From assembly GCA_040266995.1 (NCBI GenBank), contig JAWRHV010000022.1, positions 62,001 through 126,000 of the forward strand: a stretch of 64,000 bases of DNA. Reading direction: 5' to 3'. The stretch comes from UBA4312 sp040266995 (GTDB lineage: Bacteria; Bacillota_I; Bacilli_A; Erysipelotrichales; Erysipelotrichaceae). This document shows, in pieces, positions 51,584 through 60,016 of the stretch. Under the pieces are notes generated by a model. That model saw nothing but the letters and a program-made list of their open reading frames with translations, did not search any database and was not told the origin of the DNA. The position numbers and the translations under genes are program-made. How positions within the stretch are numbered: the stretch's first letter is position 1; each line of letters begins with the position of its first letter.

Positions 51584-52529
51584 TGTGATTGGAAAGTGAT
51601 AATGTCCCAGTAGATGGAATTGGAAAATGTCCCGCCTTGTTTATATGCATCTAAATGAATCAATTTCTAAAAACAATATACAATGATGATTATCCAGGAG
51701 GGTATCATCTTATGAGAAAGGTAAATCTTACAATGAACTAACAATTGAAATATGAAACCATTAAAGAACTCGTCGACCATAACGGCAATAAACAACGTGC
51801 GGCCTGCAGGACCCTGGGTGTCACGATTGAGACCACCAGCGTCTCCCAGGCAAAGGGGCAGATCGAGCGGGCCAACGGTACCTTCCAGGAACGCCTGGTC
51901 AACGAGCTGCGGCTGGAAGGGATCGATTCTATCAAAGAGGCCAACCGGTATCTCTACGAGGTGTTCGTGCCTGATTTTAACAGCCGGTTTGCCGAGGATC
52001 CTTCTACCGTGCCTTCTGTCATGGAACAGGCACCGGACAGCAACAGGATCAACCAGATCCTGGCTGTACTATCGCCTAGAAAATTCGATAACGGCTCTTC
52101 CGTCAAATATTTCGGACAGTATTACCAGGCCTATGATGAGGATCATCAGCTTATCTGTTTCAAGCCGAAGACCCGATGTCTTGTGATCCGTGCTTTTGAT
52201 GGTGAGCTTTATGTGACGGTCGATGAAAAAGTATATCTGCTTCTTCCATGTACCAGGAAAAAGAAGGTATCCGAACAGTTCGATACAGCACAGCAGGAAC
52301 CGAAAAAGAGGAAACAGTATATTCCTCCAATGACCCATCCATGGAAGATCCGCGCTTTCCTTGATCACAGGGAAAAAGCTCACAATTCCCACGTTTACGC
52401 ATAGTAAAAAGCGGGATACAGTCGTCTTTCAGGCAATATATACATGACGCATATTATTTGCCGGAATGGATACTTGTTTTTCCCGCTTATGTTTAATTTT
52501 TTTCAGGACATTTTCATAAACTATTGACA
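51584..52529 (+). mobile_element. ISNCY-type insertion sequence, internally deleted
   Basis: The left end (51584-51649) is identical to the solo end at 36076-36141. The right end at about 52529, read inward, is TGTCAATAGTTTATGAAAAT GTCC, which aligns with the left TGTGATTGGAAAGTGATAAT GTCC as imperfect terminal repeats. The transposase inside is broken, so the 946-bp copy is immobile on its own. A long imperfect hairpin (52406-52493) lies before the right end. Confidence 0.65.
51712..52404 (+). pseudogene. ISNCY family transposase, internal deletion and nonsense codon
   Basis: ATG 51712 behind AGGAGGG reads MRKVNLTMN and then TAA. The same frame goes on as KYETIKELVDHNGNKQRAAC, the N-terminal HTH. 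After RTLGVT it jumps to ETTSVSQAKGQIERANGTFQ, the C-terminal part of the DDE integrase core, so some 200 residues including most catalytic acids are deleted. The C-terminal SH3-like part is intact. Confidence 0.78.
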
Positions 52530-52614
52530 TGGCTTTATTCGCTCAAAAGAACATCCGCCATAAAAGTAGTTCCCTTCAATGCTTGACACTATCTTTGGCA
52601 TTTGAGGGGATATA

Positions 52615-53520
52615 TTATTTTACCATTTCTAAAGTCTTATTCTTAAGACTATCTCTTTCCCCAAATTTTCTATCGGCTATCAAAAGTTCTATAGCTCCTT
52701 TCGGACAAGCTTTTCTACAATTTCCACAACGAATACACTCTAAGTGATTGGCATCCTTTACAGGGTCAACATTCATCAAGCATACTTTTGCACATTTCCC
52801 ACACTTTATACACTTATCACAGTTGATTTTGTATCTGTAAAAAGATACTTTATTAAACAAGGAATATATGGCTCCCAAAGGACATATCAGCTTACAAAAA
52901 GGTCTATATATCATAATTGATAAAATAATTGTGGTAAGTAGGATTACATTCTTCCATACAAATAAAAACCCGATTGACCCTCTCATAGCTTTATTAAGTA
53001 GAACTAAAGGAATCCCTCCCTCTAACGTTCCTACAGGGCATATAAACTTACAAAAATAAGGATAGCTGTTTCCAATGTCATTTACCAAGTACATAGGAAG
53101 GAGTATGACAAATACAAGCAAAATCACATACTTTAATTTTACTAGTATTTTTTCTTTAGGCATTGTTCTTATCTTTTTAGGGAAAGGTATTTTGTGGAGT
53201 AAATCCTGAAAGAAACCGAAAGGGCATAAAAAACCGCATACAAGTCTTCCAAACAAACTTCCTATGAGAAGTAAAAAGCCGACAACATAAAAAGGAAATC
53301 TTCCTCCGCTTTTTCCTATGACAGCCTGTAGGGAGCCTATGGGGCAAGACCCCAAAGCTCCTACACAAGAATAACAATTAAGTCCGGGAACACAGGCATT
53401 TTTTATATTTCCTTTATATATTTTCCCTGAAATATAGCCGGCTACATTTCCGTTTGTTATTAATGTCGCCAGAGTTTGGATTTTATGCCTGAAAGAATTA
53501 AGTTTATTTTTCTTTTTCAT
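52615..53520 (-). CDS. NapH-like polyferredoxin, membrane 4Fe-4S protein
   Basis: A 301-residue membrane protein with about five helices and cysteine pairs CGFLCPFG and CKLICPLGAIY in the membrane-edge loops, as in NapH/NosR C-terminal and CcoG-like proteins. Two ferredoxin motifs follow: CDKCIKCGKCAKVC and CIRCGNCRKACPKG. It may pass electrons across the membrane to the CXXC protein and TlpA-like protein of the same operon. ATG 53520 follows GGATAGGTG. Strongly A+T-rich. Confidence 0.85.
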   Translation of the reverse strand: MKKKNKLNSFRHKIQTLATLITNGNVAGYISGKIYKGNIKNACVPGLNCYSCVGALGSCPIGSLQAVIGKSGGRFPFYVVGFLLLIGSLFGRLVCGFLCPFGFFQDLLHKIPFPKKIRTMPKEKILVKLKYVILLVFVILLPMYLVNDIGNSYPYFCKFICPVGTLEGGIPLVLLNKAMRGSIGFLFVWKNVILLTTIILSIMIYRPFCKLICPLGAIYSLFNKVSFYRYKINCDKCIKCGKCAKVCLMNVDPVKDANHLECIRCGNCRKACPKGAIELLIADRKFGERDSLKNKTLEMVK

Positions 53521-53529
53521 AAAATACAC

Positions 53530-53673
53530 CTATCCAATCCCTATACATTCCATACAAATCCTGATAGCCTTATTCAATACTATAAGATTTTCATGCTTTG
53601 CAAGTACTCCATATAATACAAATCCTATTCCCGTTAAAAATATAGCCGAAGATACTACATTTTTTCTTTTCAT
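53530..53673 (-). CDS. CD1871A-family small CXXC membrane protein (47 aa)
   Basis: A short protein: one N-terminal helix (VVSSAIFLTGIGFVLYGVLA) and a C-terminal AIRICMECIGIG with CxxC. It matches the CD1871A family found between a 4Fe-4S membrane protein and a TlpA-like thioredoxin in Firmicutes mobile elements. GGTGAGGAT precedes ATG 53673. The CxxC probably takes part in thiol or Fe-S electron transfer. Confidence 0.75.
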   Translation of the reverse strand: MKRKNVVSSAIFLTGIGFVLYGVLAKHENLIVLNKAIRICMECIGIG

Positions 53674-53688
53674 ATCCTCACCGCCTGT

Positions 53689-54315
53689 TTATTTTTTAGT
53701 AATATTTTTAAGTTCCTTATCAATTACCTTTGACCATTCTTCTTTGGATTTATCTCCTAAATATTCTTCTCCAACAATATTTCCATCTTTATCTACAAAG
53801 AAAGTATATGGAAGGGCATCCGTCTTTTGAAGAAGAGTTTGCATCAAATTTTCGTCCCAGAAGATTACTTTCATATTACTTTTGCTCTTGCTTAAAACTT
53901 GCGATACCGCTTTTCTTGAGTTTTCATCAGGATTTCCTTTTGAATCCATATCAATATTAACGCCTAATACACCTACTTTTTTATCCTTGTATTCATTGGA
54001 TAATTCAGCCAAATGTGGTAACTCTTCCATACAAGGATTGCAGGTTGAAGAAAATAAGTTTACCATAGTTAAATCATTTTCTTTAAATACATCTTGAGTA
54101 ACTTTATTCTTTTGTAAGTCCATTGTTTCAAATTTCCCGATATTGCCACTCTTTGTATCTTTTTTTGTTTCACTTGCAGCAGGTTTACTATCCGTGGAAA
54201 CCCTTTTGCTTTCTTTTTGTCCACAAGCCGCAAGTCCAAATGCCATGGTTCCTATAAGACAAAATGCAAATACTTTTTTTAACATAGATTTTTTCTTCAT
54301 AAAATTTTTACTCAT
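53689..54315 (-). CDS. TlpA-like thiol:disulfide oxidoreductase lipoprotein
   Basis: A 208-residue lipoprotein with lipobox LAAC (Cys31) and a thioredoxin-like domain with active site TCNPCMEELP (Cys92, Cys95), LPYTFFVDKDGNI as cis-Pro loop and a C-terminal helix. GGAGGTCATATT precedes ATG 54315. With the polyferredoxin and CXXC protein it forms an extracytoplasmic redox module, perhaps for methionine sulfoxide or disulfide reduction. Confidence 0.87.
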   Translation of the reverse strand: MSKNFMKKKSMLKKVFAFCLIGTMAFGLAACGQKESKRVSTDSKPAASETKKDTKSGNIGKFETMDLQKNKVTQDVFKENDLTMVNLFSSTCNPCMEELPHLAELSNEYKDKKVGVLGVNIDMDSKGNPDENSRKAVSQVLSKSKSNMKVIFWDENLMQTLLQKTDALPYTFFVDKDGNIVGEEYLGDKSKEEWSKVIDKELKNITKK

Positions 54316-54390
54316 AATATGACCTCCATTTTTTATTTATCATAATTTTATCATTGAAGGTGTTAAATCCATGTTAAGAAAAAAAGAAAG

Positions 54391-55059
54391 CTAATTTTTC
54401 AAAAAGTAGCCTTCTCCGATTTTATTAATAATTGGATTGTATCCCAAAACTTCTTTTATTTTTTTTCTAAGTGAAGCTAAGTGTACTCTTATGGAATTAC
54501 TGAAGTAGTCTACTTCGCTGTCCCAAGCGTGAGCCAAAAGATCTTCCGGATTTACAATTCTATCTTTATTAAAAAGCAAATACTCAATAATTGCAGTCTC
54601 TTTTTTAGTCAGTTTTAATTCACTCCCTCTGACATAAAGAATCCTTTTTTTCGTGTCAAACTCAAGCTCACCACAGGATATTTTCATATCCTTAAGCTGA
54701 AATTCTCTTCTAAGAAGTGCTTTTACTCTCATCTCCAGTTCTTCAAAATAAAATGGTTTCGTTAGGTAATCACTTGCTCCAAGTTCAAAGCCTTCTACTT
54801 TTGACTCTATATTTGAATTGGCGGTTAAGATAAGTACCTTGGAATTTTCTCTTTCCTTATTCAAATACTTTAATAACTCAAACCCCGTCATATCAGGAAG
54901 ATTTAAATCAAAAATATATAAATCATGTTCTTCTGCTAAAATATATTCTAAAGCTTCATCACCATACGATGCCTTATCTACATAATAGCCAAGTGTACTT
55001 AAACCTTCAGCAATAGAATCCAGTAATTCTATTTCATCTTCTACAAATAGTATTTTCAT
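54391..55059 (-). CDS. OmpR-family response regulator
   Basis: A 222-residue regulator with acidic residues FVEDE, phospho-acceptor Asp51 in YIFDLNLPDMTGF, KPFYF motif and winged helix (LTKKETAIIEYLLFNKDRIV, HLASLRKKIKE). It overlaps the kinase gene by 4 bases. It probably controls the redox module that follows. Confidence 0.9.
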   Translation of the reverse strand: MKILFVEDEIELLDSIAEGLSTLGYYVDKASYGDEALEYILAEEHDLYIFDLNLPDMTGFELLKYLNKERENSKVLILTANSNIESKVEGFELGASDYLTKPFYFEELEMRVKALLRREFQLKDMKISCGELEFDTKKRILYVRGSELKLTKKETAIIEYLLFNKDRIVNPEDLLAHAWDSEVDYFSNSIRVHLASLRKKIKEVLGYNPIINKIGEGYFLKN

Positions 55060-56168
55060 AATCTTCCTCTCCCTTTAAAGTATATTTCTACAGCTGTTCC
55101 TTTTGGAACATTATCTTTAATCTGTATTTTTGCTCTATGATGATCAAATACTTTTTTTGAAAAAGAAAGTCCCATTCCTATTCCGTCTTTTTTCTTCTTT
55201 TCAAGGTCTTCGCCTCTAAAAAACGGTTCAAAAATATGTGCCTTATCCATTTCTTTAATTCCCATACCTGTATCACATATTTTTATGTAGATATTATCTT
55301 TAACATTTTCCAAAGCTACTTTTACAGTCTCTCCTTTGTAGCTATATTTTATGGCATTATCCAACAAATTAAAAAAAGCTTGATACAAAAGTATATAATT
55401 TCCTATGACATTAAAATTTTTATAATCCTTATTTTCACTTAAAGCTAAACTGTCAAACTCCAATTTTATATTTTCTTTTTCAGCTATTTCTTCAAAATCA
55501 ATAAGTAAATCTTCAATTAAAATATCCAGAGGTATATCTTCTTTTAACTCCATTCTTTCAATATGGGAAAAGTCTAAAATCTTACTGATTATATTATTTA
55601 GCTTGTTGACCTGAACAGATACGATTTTCAGTAATTCTTTGGCTTCTTTTTCCTCGTATGCCTTTTTATTAAATACTTCTATCTTTGTTTGAAGTACGGC
55701 AAGGGGAGTTTTTAGCTGATGAGCAACATAAGACGAAAAATTCTTTTGCATCTCAAAGGAATTTTTAAGTTTATTCATCAGATTATTAAATGAATCTATT
55801 AAGCTGCTAATCTCAACTGCACGAGAAGAAAGTTCAACTGAATAGCTTAAATTTTGTCTATCCATATCATCCATATGTTTTGATAATTTCTTAATCGGAG
55901 ACAAATATCTTCCCAAGAAAACATATGTGATTAATGTCCCTAAACTTGTTGTTAAAAATGCAAATATATATCCATATATTTTTAACTTTGTACTAAAAGT
56001 ATCAATATTATATATTTCAATTTGCATATCATCGAGTGGTATAACCAAATCCTTTAAAACCAAAGATAATGAATAATTGAGCAATACTATCAAAACTAAA
56101 TTACAAACAAGCAATATACATCCAACTAGTAAAGTTAATTGCTTTTGCATACTTTTTTTCTTTTTCAA
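55056..56168 (-). CDS. Sensor histidine kinase
   Basis: A 370-residue kinase with helices at about 11-33 and 65-86, a short extracytoplasmic loop, HAMP, phospho-acceptor His150 in YVAHQLKTPLAVL and an ATPase domain (FFNLLDNAIKYS, GIGMGLSFSKKVFDHH). The start is TTG 56168 with AGGAGG 11 bases upstream; ATG 56150 is possible. First gene of the A+T-rich operon. Confidence 0.87.
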   Translation of the reverse strand: MKKKKSMQKQLTLLVGCILLVCNLVLIVLLNYSLSLVLKDLVIPLDDMQIEIYNIDTFSTKLKIYGYIFAFLTTSLGTLITYVFLGRYLSPIKKLSKHMDDMDRQNLSYSVELSSRAVEISSLIDSFNNLMNKLKNSFEMQKNFSSYVAHQLKTPLAVLQTKIEVFNKKAYEEKEAKELLKIVSVQVNKLNNIISKILDFSHIERMELKEDIPLDILIEDLLIDFEEIAEKENIKLEFDSLALSENKDYKNFNVIGNYILLYQAFFNLLDNAIKYSYKGETVKVALENVKDNIYIKICDTGMGIKEMDKAHIFEPFFRGEDLEKKKKDGIGMGLSFSKKVFDHHRAKIQIKDNVPKGTAVEIYFKGRGRL

Positions 56169-56621
56169 TACTTGTCCATCCTCCTGTTTATTATATTTTG
56201 CATTATCTACCTTAATTAGACCTATTATTTTTTAAATAAATTATATAAGTTTTGTAAATATTTCTTAATATATTTTTTTAATATTAATTCAAGAAATTTC
56301 GCTTTGTCTTAAAAATATATCAAAGTAATTAAAACGGTAATCGGATTTATTATAACATTTTTATCAAACAGAATAAACCTTATCCATTTTTGCTGTACTA
56401 TGGTAACATCGACAAATTTATGATATAATTTTAAATATAGATTAATACTAGCTTATTGCTTGATACTTTGATAATTTTTTTGCAGCTTTTGTAGACCAAC
56501 TAAGGAAAGTCAATAGTTGTTTTTTAAAATTGTAGGAATATTTTTCAGTTACAAAATCTAAAAATGTGCATAGCAAATAAGCCACGTGCATTTTCTATTT
56601 TGAGGCAACACTTTTAATAAT
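56169..56621. other. A+T-rich intergenic region
   Basis: No gene is visible in this 453-base stretch. It contains the promoter region of the kinase operon and the right flank of the IS110 copy. Confidence 0.4.
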
Positions 56622-57899
56622 TTATGCGGCCAACTTACTATTTTCACGAATTAGTTTTTGATGTTTTTCCGGTGTTCTTGATTCAAACGATTTTTGATTT
56701 CTAAGAACAGCAAAAATAATTTGAACCATTTTTCTCATAACTGCACACATTACAACTTTGTACGGTTTTTCAGCTATTTTCTTTTCAAAATAAGCTTGCA
56801 TAACAGGGTTTAAATATTCTCTGTTGCGATTCGGATATACATTAGACTTTGCCAACATATAGAGAATTAGGCGAACATGAGATGATCCTCGTTTAGAGAT
56901 TTTATTGTTTTTCCTATTGTATGTTCCACTTTGAGATACTCCCGAATCCTAACCAAAGAAAGCCACTAATTCTTTCGGTTTCGAGAAATTAGATACATCT
57001 CCAAGCTCTGATAAAACGCCACAGGCTGTGTATTCTCCAACACCCGGAATACTTTGTAAAAGTATCATATCCTTATGAAACATTTCATCTAAAAAAGATA
57101 GTCTCTTGATTCCATCATTGATTGCTTTCAAGGCTTCTTGTAGACTGAAAATAACACTTACTGTTGTTTGTATAAGCACTGCTGAACTAAGGTTTACTAT
57201 ACAAACTTCAATAGATTTTTCAGCAACCTGCAATAGTTTTTCATACTTTGCTTCAGCATAAGAATAGCTTTTGTGTGAATTCTCTTTTATCATCTGAATC
57301 ATGTCTTGCTTATTTTCAGGAGATAAGGCATCTTGTACAGTAGGATATTTTTCAAGCAAAGACAAAGGTGTTTTCCCTTGCAAGTCCGGAAATACTTTCT
57401 TGTAATCCGGAAAGGAAATGTCTAAAAAAGCGATTAAGCGGTTGATGTGTTCCACAATTTCATCAGTCAATTCTTTGTGTTGTCTGCAAAGCTTTTTGAT
57501 ACTGTTAACGGTATCTGAATGTGTAATTGTTTCATTGTAATTTTTAATACGATATAGTAATGCTATATTATATGCATCCGTTTTATCCGATTTTATTTTT
57601 CGGATATTGATATTTTTTAATGCTCCACTTTGAATCGGGTTAATTACAATGACTTCATAATTATAGATATGAAAAAAATTAGCTAAAATTTGATGATAGT
57701 GGGCAGTAGCTTCCATGATAATTACTGCTCTGCTTTCATATTCATATTCTACTTTTTCAAGTACAGATATGAGTGATTTCATACCAATGATGTCATTAGA
57801 AATTTTCATTCTTTTGATGACATCGTTATTCGGCGATAGAATGCAAATGTCACTGAAAGCTTTACTGACATCAATTCCTACAACAGTTTTTTCTGACAT
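56622..57899 (-). pseudogene. IS110 family transposase with an in-frame amber codon
   Basis: The frame encodes an N-terminal DEDD_Tnp_IS110 domain (VVGIDVSKAFSDICILSPNN, IMEATAHYHQILANFFHIYN, IRKIKSDKTDAYNIALLYR) and a C-terminal Tnp_20 domain (LLQSIPGVGEYTACGVLSEL; SKRGSSHVRLILYML with the serine). A TAG at 56949-56951 replaces the Leu after VAFFG; the reading frame is otherwise open for 425 codons. GGAGGTATATT precedes ATG 57899. A single base change inactivated it unless suppressed. Confidence 0.85.
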
Positions 57900-58135
57900 A
57901 ATATACCTCCTATAATTTGGGATGCCCTGTTAATCCAAAACCACAACAGGCTCACGAGTTATACAGGTAATCAATAAATGAACCTAACCAACCGAAAAGA
58001 TGAAAGGTAATGGAATGAGGGTGGAGTCTACAACATGAGTAATTCCTAATTTTGAAACCCGGCAAGCACATGAAACAATCCCATTTCATCCCTAATATCT
58101 ACAATTTTATCATGGACGATTAGGTTCATTTTTAA
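57900..58135 (-). ncRNA. Candidate IS110 bridge RNA region
   Basis: About 235 bases without a gene precede the IS110 transposase start. IS110-group elements encode a structured bridge RNA with target- and donor-binding loops in the non-coding end upstream of the transposase. I see local repeats such as CCTGTT...AACAGG (about 57928-57951) but cannot fold the whole RNA here; the call is by position. Confidence 0.4.
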
Positions 58136-58184
58136 GAACTATGCTTAGAGCTGTTCTTATACTATTAGTATATGAGCAAGCACA

Positions 58185-58204
58185 GTAAGTGTACGGACAC
58201 TTAC
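58185..58204. promoter_or_regulatory. oriT-like inverted repeat upstream of mobC
   Basis: GTAAGTGT-ACGG-ACACTTAC is a perfect 8-bp inverted repeat about 110 bases before mobC. Relaxosome proteins of MOBP type nick next to such repeats. A 35-codon frame MSKHSKCTDTYEKIDEADLR runs over it (58173-58280) but has no ribosome-binding site. Confidence 0.45.
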
Positions 58205-58216
58205 GAAAAAATTGAT

Positions 58217-58248
58217 GAAGCAGACCTTCGGGAACTGCTTCTTTTTTT
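58217..58248 (+). terminator. Terminator upstream of mobC
   Basis: GAAGCAG (58217-58223) pairs with CTGCTTC (58235-58241), followed by seven T. Confidence 0.65.
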
Positions 58249-58312
58249 ATCAATTTTTAGCTTGTTAGGGAGACCCTAAGACCCCGAAATACATTCAAAG
58301 GAGGAACTATCT

Positions 58313-58663
58313 ATGGCAAATAGAATACGAAATGAAAGACTTGAAATTAAACTGACTCAGGAAGAAAAGGCTCTTTTTGAGGAGAAAAGAAAACTTGCAA
58401 AGTGTAGAAATATGAGCCATTTCATCCGCAAGTGCGTTTTGGAAAAGGAAATTTATCAGGTAGATTTGGAGCCTTTTAGAGATTTACAAGTCTTGCTTTC
58501 AAACGCATCAAATAACATCAATCAGATTGCAAAGCGAGTAAATTCGACAGGTGTAATCTACAAAGAGGACATCAATGATATGAAAAAACAAATTGAACAT
58601 TTCTCAAAAGAGCTATGGCAAATTCATTCCCTGCTGCTTAACAGGACTTCCGGAGGTGATTAG
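58313..58663 (+). CDS. MobC-like relaxosome accessory protein
   Basis: A 116-residue protein with an N-terminal ribbon-helix-helix-like part (LEIKLTQEEKALFEEKRKLA, SHFIRKCVLEKEI) and the MobC core (LQVLLSNASNNINQIAKRVN). It binds oriT DNA and helps the relaxase. AAAGGAGGAAC precedes ATG 58313. It lies 5 bases before the relaxase gene. Confidence 0.88.
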   Translation: MANRIRNERLEIKLTQEEKALFEEKRKLAKCRNMSHFIRKCVLEKEIYQVDLEPFRDLQVLLSNASNNINQIAKRVNSTGVIYKEDINDMKKQIEHFSKELWQIHSLLLNRTSGGD

Positions 58664-58668
58664 TTTTT

Positions 58669-60000
58669 ATGGCTATTACAAAAATACACCCTATCAAATC
58701 GACTCTTAATCTTGCTATCGGCTACATTGTAAATGGAGATAAAACAGACGAGCAGCTTTTAATAAGCACTCATAAATGCCATGAGTCAACTGCTCACACT
58801 CAATTTTTAAGGACACGAAATGACGCAGGAACAAAAGGAACCGTTCTTGCAAGACATCTCATTCAATCCTTTTTACCGGGAGAAACAAGTCCTGAAATGG
58901 CTCACCATATTGGTATGGAGCTGTGTAAAAAGATACTCAAAGACGAGTACGAATTTGTCTTGTCTACCCACATAGATAAGGGGCATATCCACAATCATAT
59001 CATCTTCAATAATGTAAATATGGTAACGGGTAGGTGCTACCAGTCTAACAAGAAAAGCTACCACCAAATCAGGTATCAAAGCGATAAGTTGTGCAAAGAA
59101 AATAACCTATCTGTCATTGACGAGTTTTACGAAAGCTATAAGAAAAAATATAAGACTAACGGTAAATCTTGGTATGAAAACGAACAGGCAAAGCATGGGA
59201 CTTCTTGGAAAAGCAGTCTTCAATTTGACATTGACAGAATGATAAAGCAGTCTAAGGATTGGGACGAATTTCTAAAGAAAATGACTGATCTTGGCTATAA
59301 AATCAAATACGGTAAACACATCGCTTTTAAGCCAAAAGATAAGGCGAGATTTACAAGGGCTAAAACAATCGGAGAAGATTATACCGAAGAAAGATTAAAA
59401 GAACGCATTACAGAAAGAAAGTTTATCAAGACTCCTGCCTTCAAAAAACGCATCGGCAATGTTATTGACATAAATACCAATACAAAGGTAAAGGAAAGCA
59501 AAGGCTACGAATATTGGGCAACAAAACATAACTTAAATACAATGGCTGAGTCAGTTGTTTTCATTAGAGAACATGGTATTAAATCCGTTAAACAGCTTGA
59601 TGAGTATATCCAACAAGCAGCCGGTGAAAGACAAAATTTACAGGACAAAATCAAGGTTATTGATAAGGAAGTGCAGGAGCTTTCTGCTACTATGGAACAA
59701 GTTCATACCGTTAAAAAATATAGGGCGTGTTATAAGGAATATAAGGTTAATCCGTCTGATAAGTCATTTTTTGAAGAGTACAAAGCTCAAATCACCTTAT
59801 ACGAAAATGCCCTTTCAGAACTAAAAAAGTCCTATTCAAAGCTGCCAAATTCAAAGGATATTTTAGACAGACTTGATAAATTGCAAGAAAAGAAGAATAC
59901 CCTCATGCAAGAGTATTCGTCCTCAAAAACCACGATGGACGAGCTTTACAAGATACGAAAAAATTATGGAATTTATATGGGTAAGGAGATGGAGAGATAA
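58669..60000 (+). CDS. MOBP-type relaxase/mobilization nuclease
   Basis: A 443-residue relaxase. Motif I is LNLAIGYIVNGDKT with candidate nucleophile Tyr19, and motif III is STHIDKGHIHNHIIFNNVN with the metal-binding His101, His106, His108 and His110 region. The C-terminal third is a coiled coil (QDKIKVIDKEVQELSATMEQ). No coupling protein or type IV secretion genes are seen, so the element would be mobilizable, not self-transmissible. Confidence 0.9.
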   Translation: MAITKIHPIKSTLNLAIGYIVNGDKTDEQLLISTHKCHESTAHTQFLRTRNDAGTKGTVLARHLIQSFLPGETSPEMAHHIGMELCKKILKDEYEFVLSTHIDKGHIHNHIIFNNVNMVTGRCYQSNKKSYHQIRYQSDKLCKENNLSVIDEFYESYKKKYKTNGKSWYENEQAKHGTSWKSSLQFDIDRMIKQSKDWDEFLKKMTDLGYKIKYGKHIAFKPKDKARFTRAKTIGEDYTEERLKERITERKFIKTPAFKKRIGNVIDINTNTKVKESKGYEYWATKHNLNTMAESVVFIREHGIKSVKQLDEYIQQAAGERQNLQDKIKVIDKEVQELSATMEQVHTVKKYRACYKEYKVNPSDKSFFEEYKAQITLYENALSELKKSYSKLPNSKDILDRLDKLQEKKNTLMQEYSSSKTTMDELYKIRKNYGIYMGKEMER

Positions 60001-60012
60001 CCATCTCCTTAC
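59981..60012. terminator. Hairpin between convergent relaxase and hamB-like genes
   Basis: GTAAGGAGATGG (59981-59992) and CCATCTCCTTAC (60001-60012) form a perfect 12-bp stem with an 8-base loop containing the relaxase stop codon. T-runs are weak on both strands. Confidence 0.55.
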
Positions 60013-60016
60013 AATC

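Noticed and set aside
51224..56951. Two genes (TetR at 51224 and IS110 transposase at 56949) each interrupted by a single in-frame TAG, hinting at amber recoding.
   Set aside because: Other genes use TAG as a normal stop (for example the TAG ending the 47-aa CXXC gene) and no suppressor tRNA or pyrrolysine genes are visible; simple mutation is the better explanation.
58173..58280. A 35-codon frame over the oriT-like repeat with plausible amino-acid content.
   Set aside because: No ribosome-binding site, and the DNA is better explained by the inverted repeat and the terminator hairpin within it.
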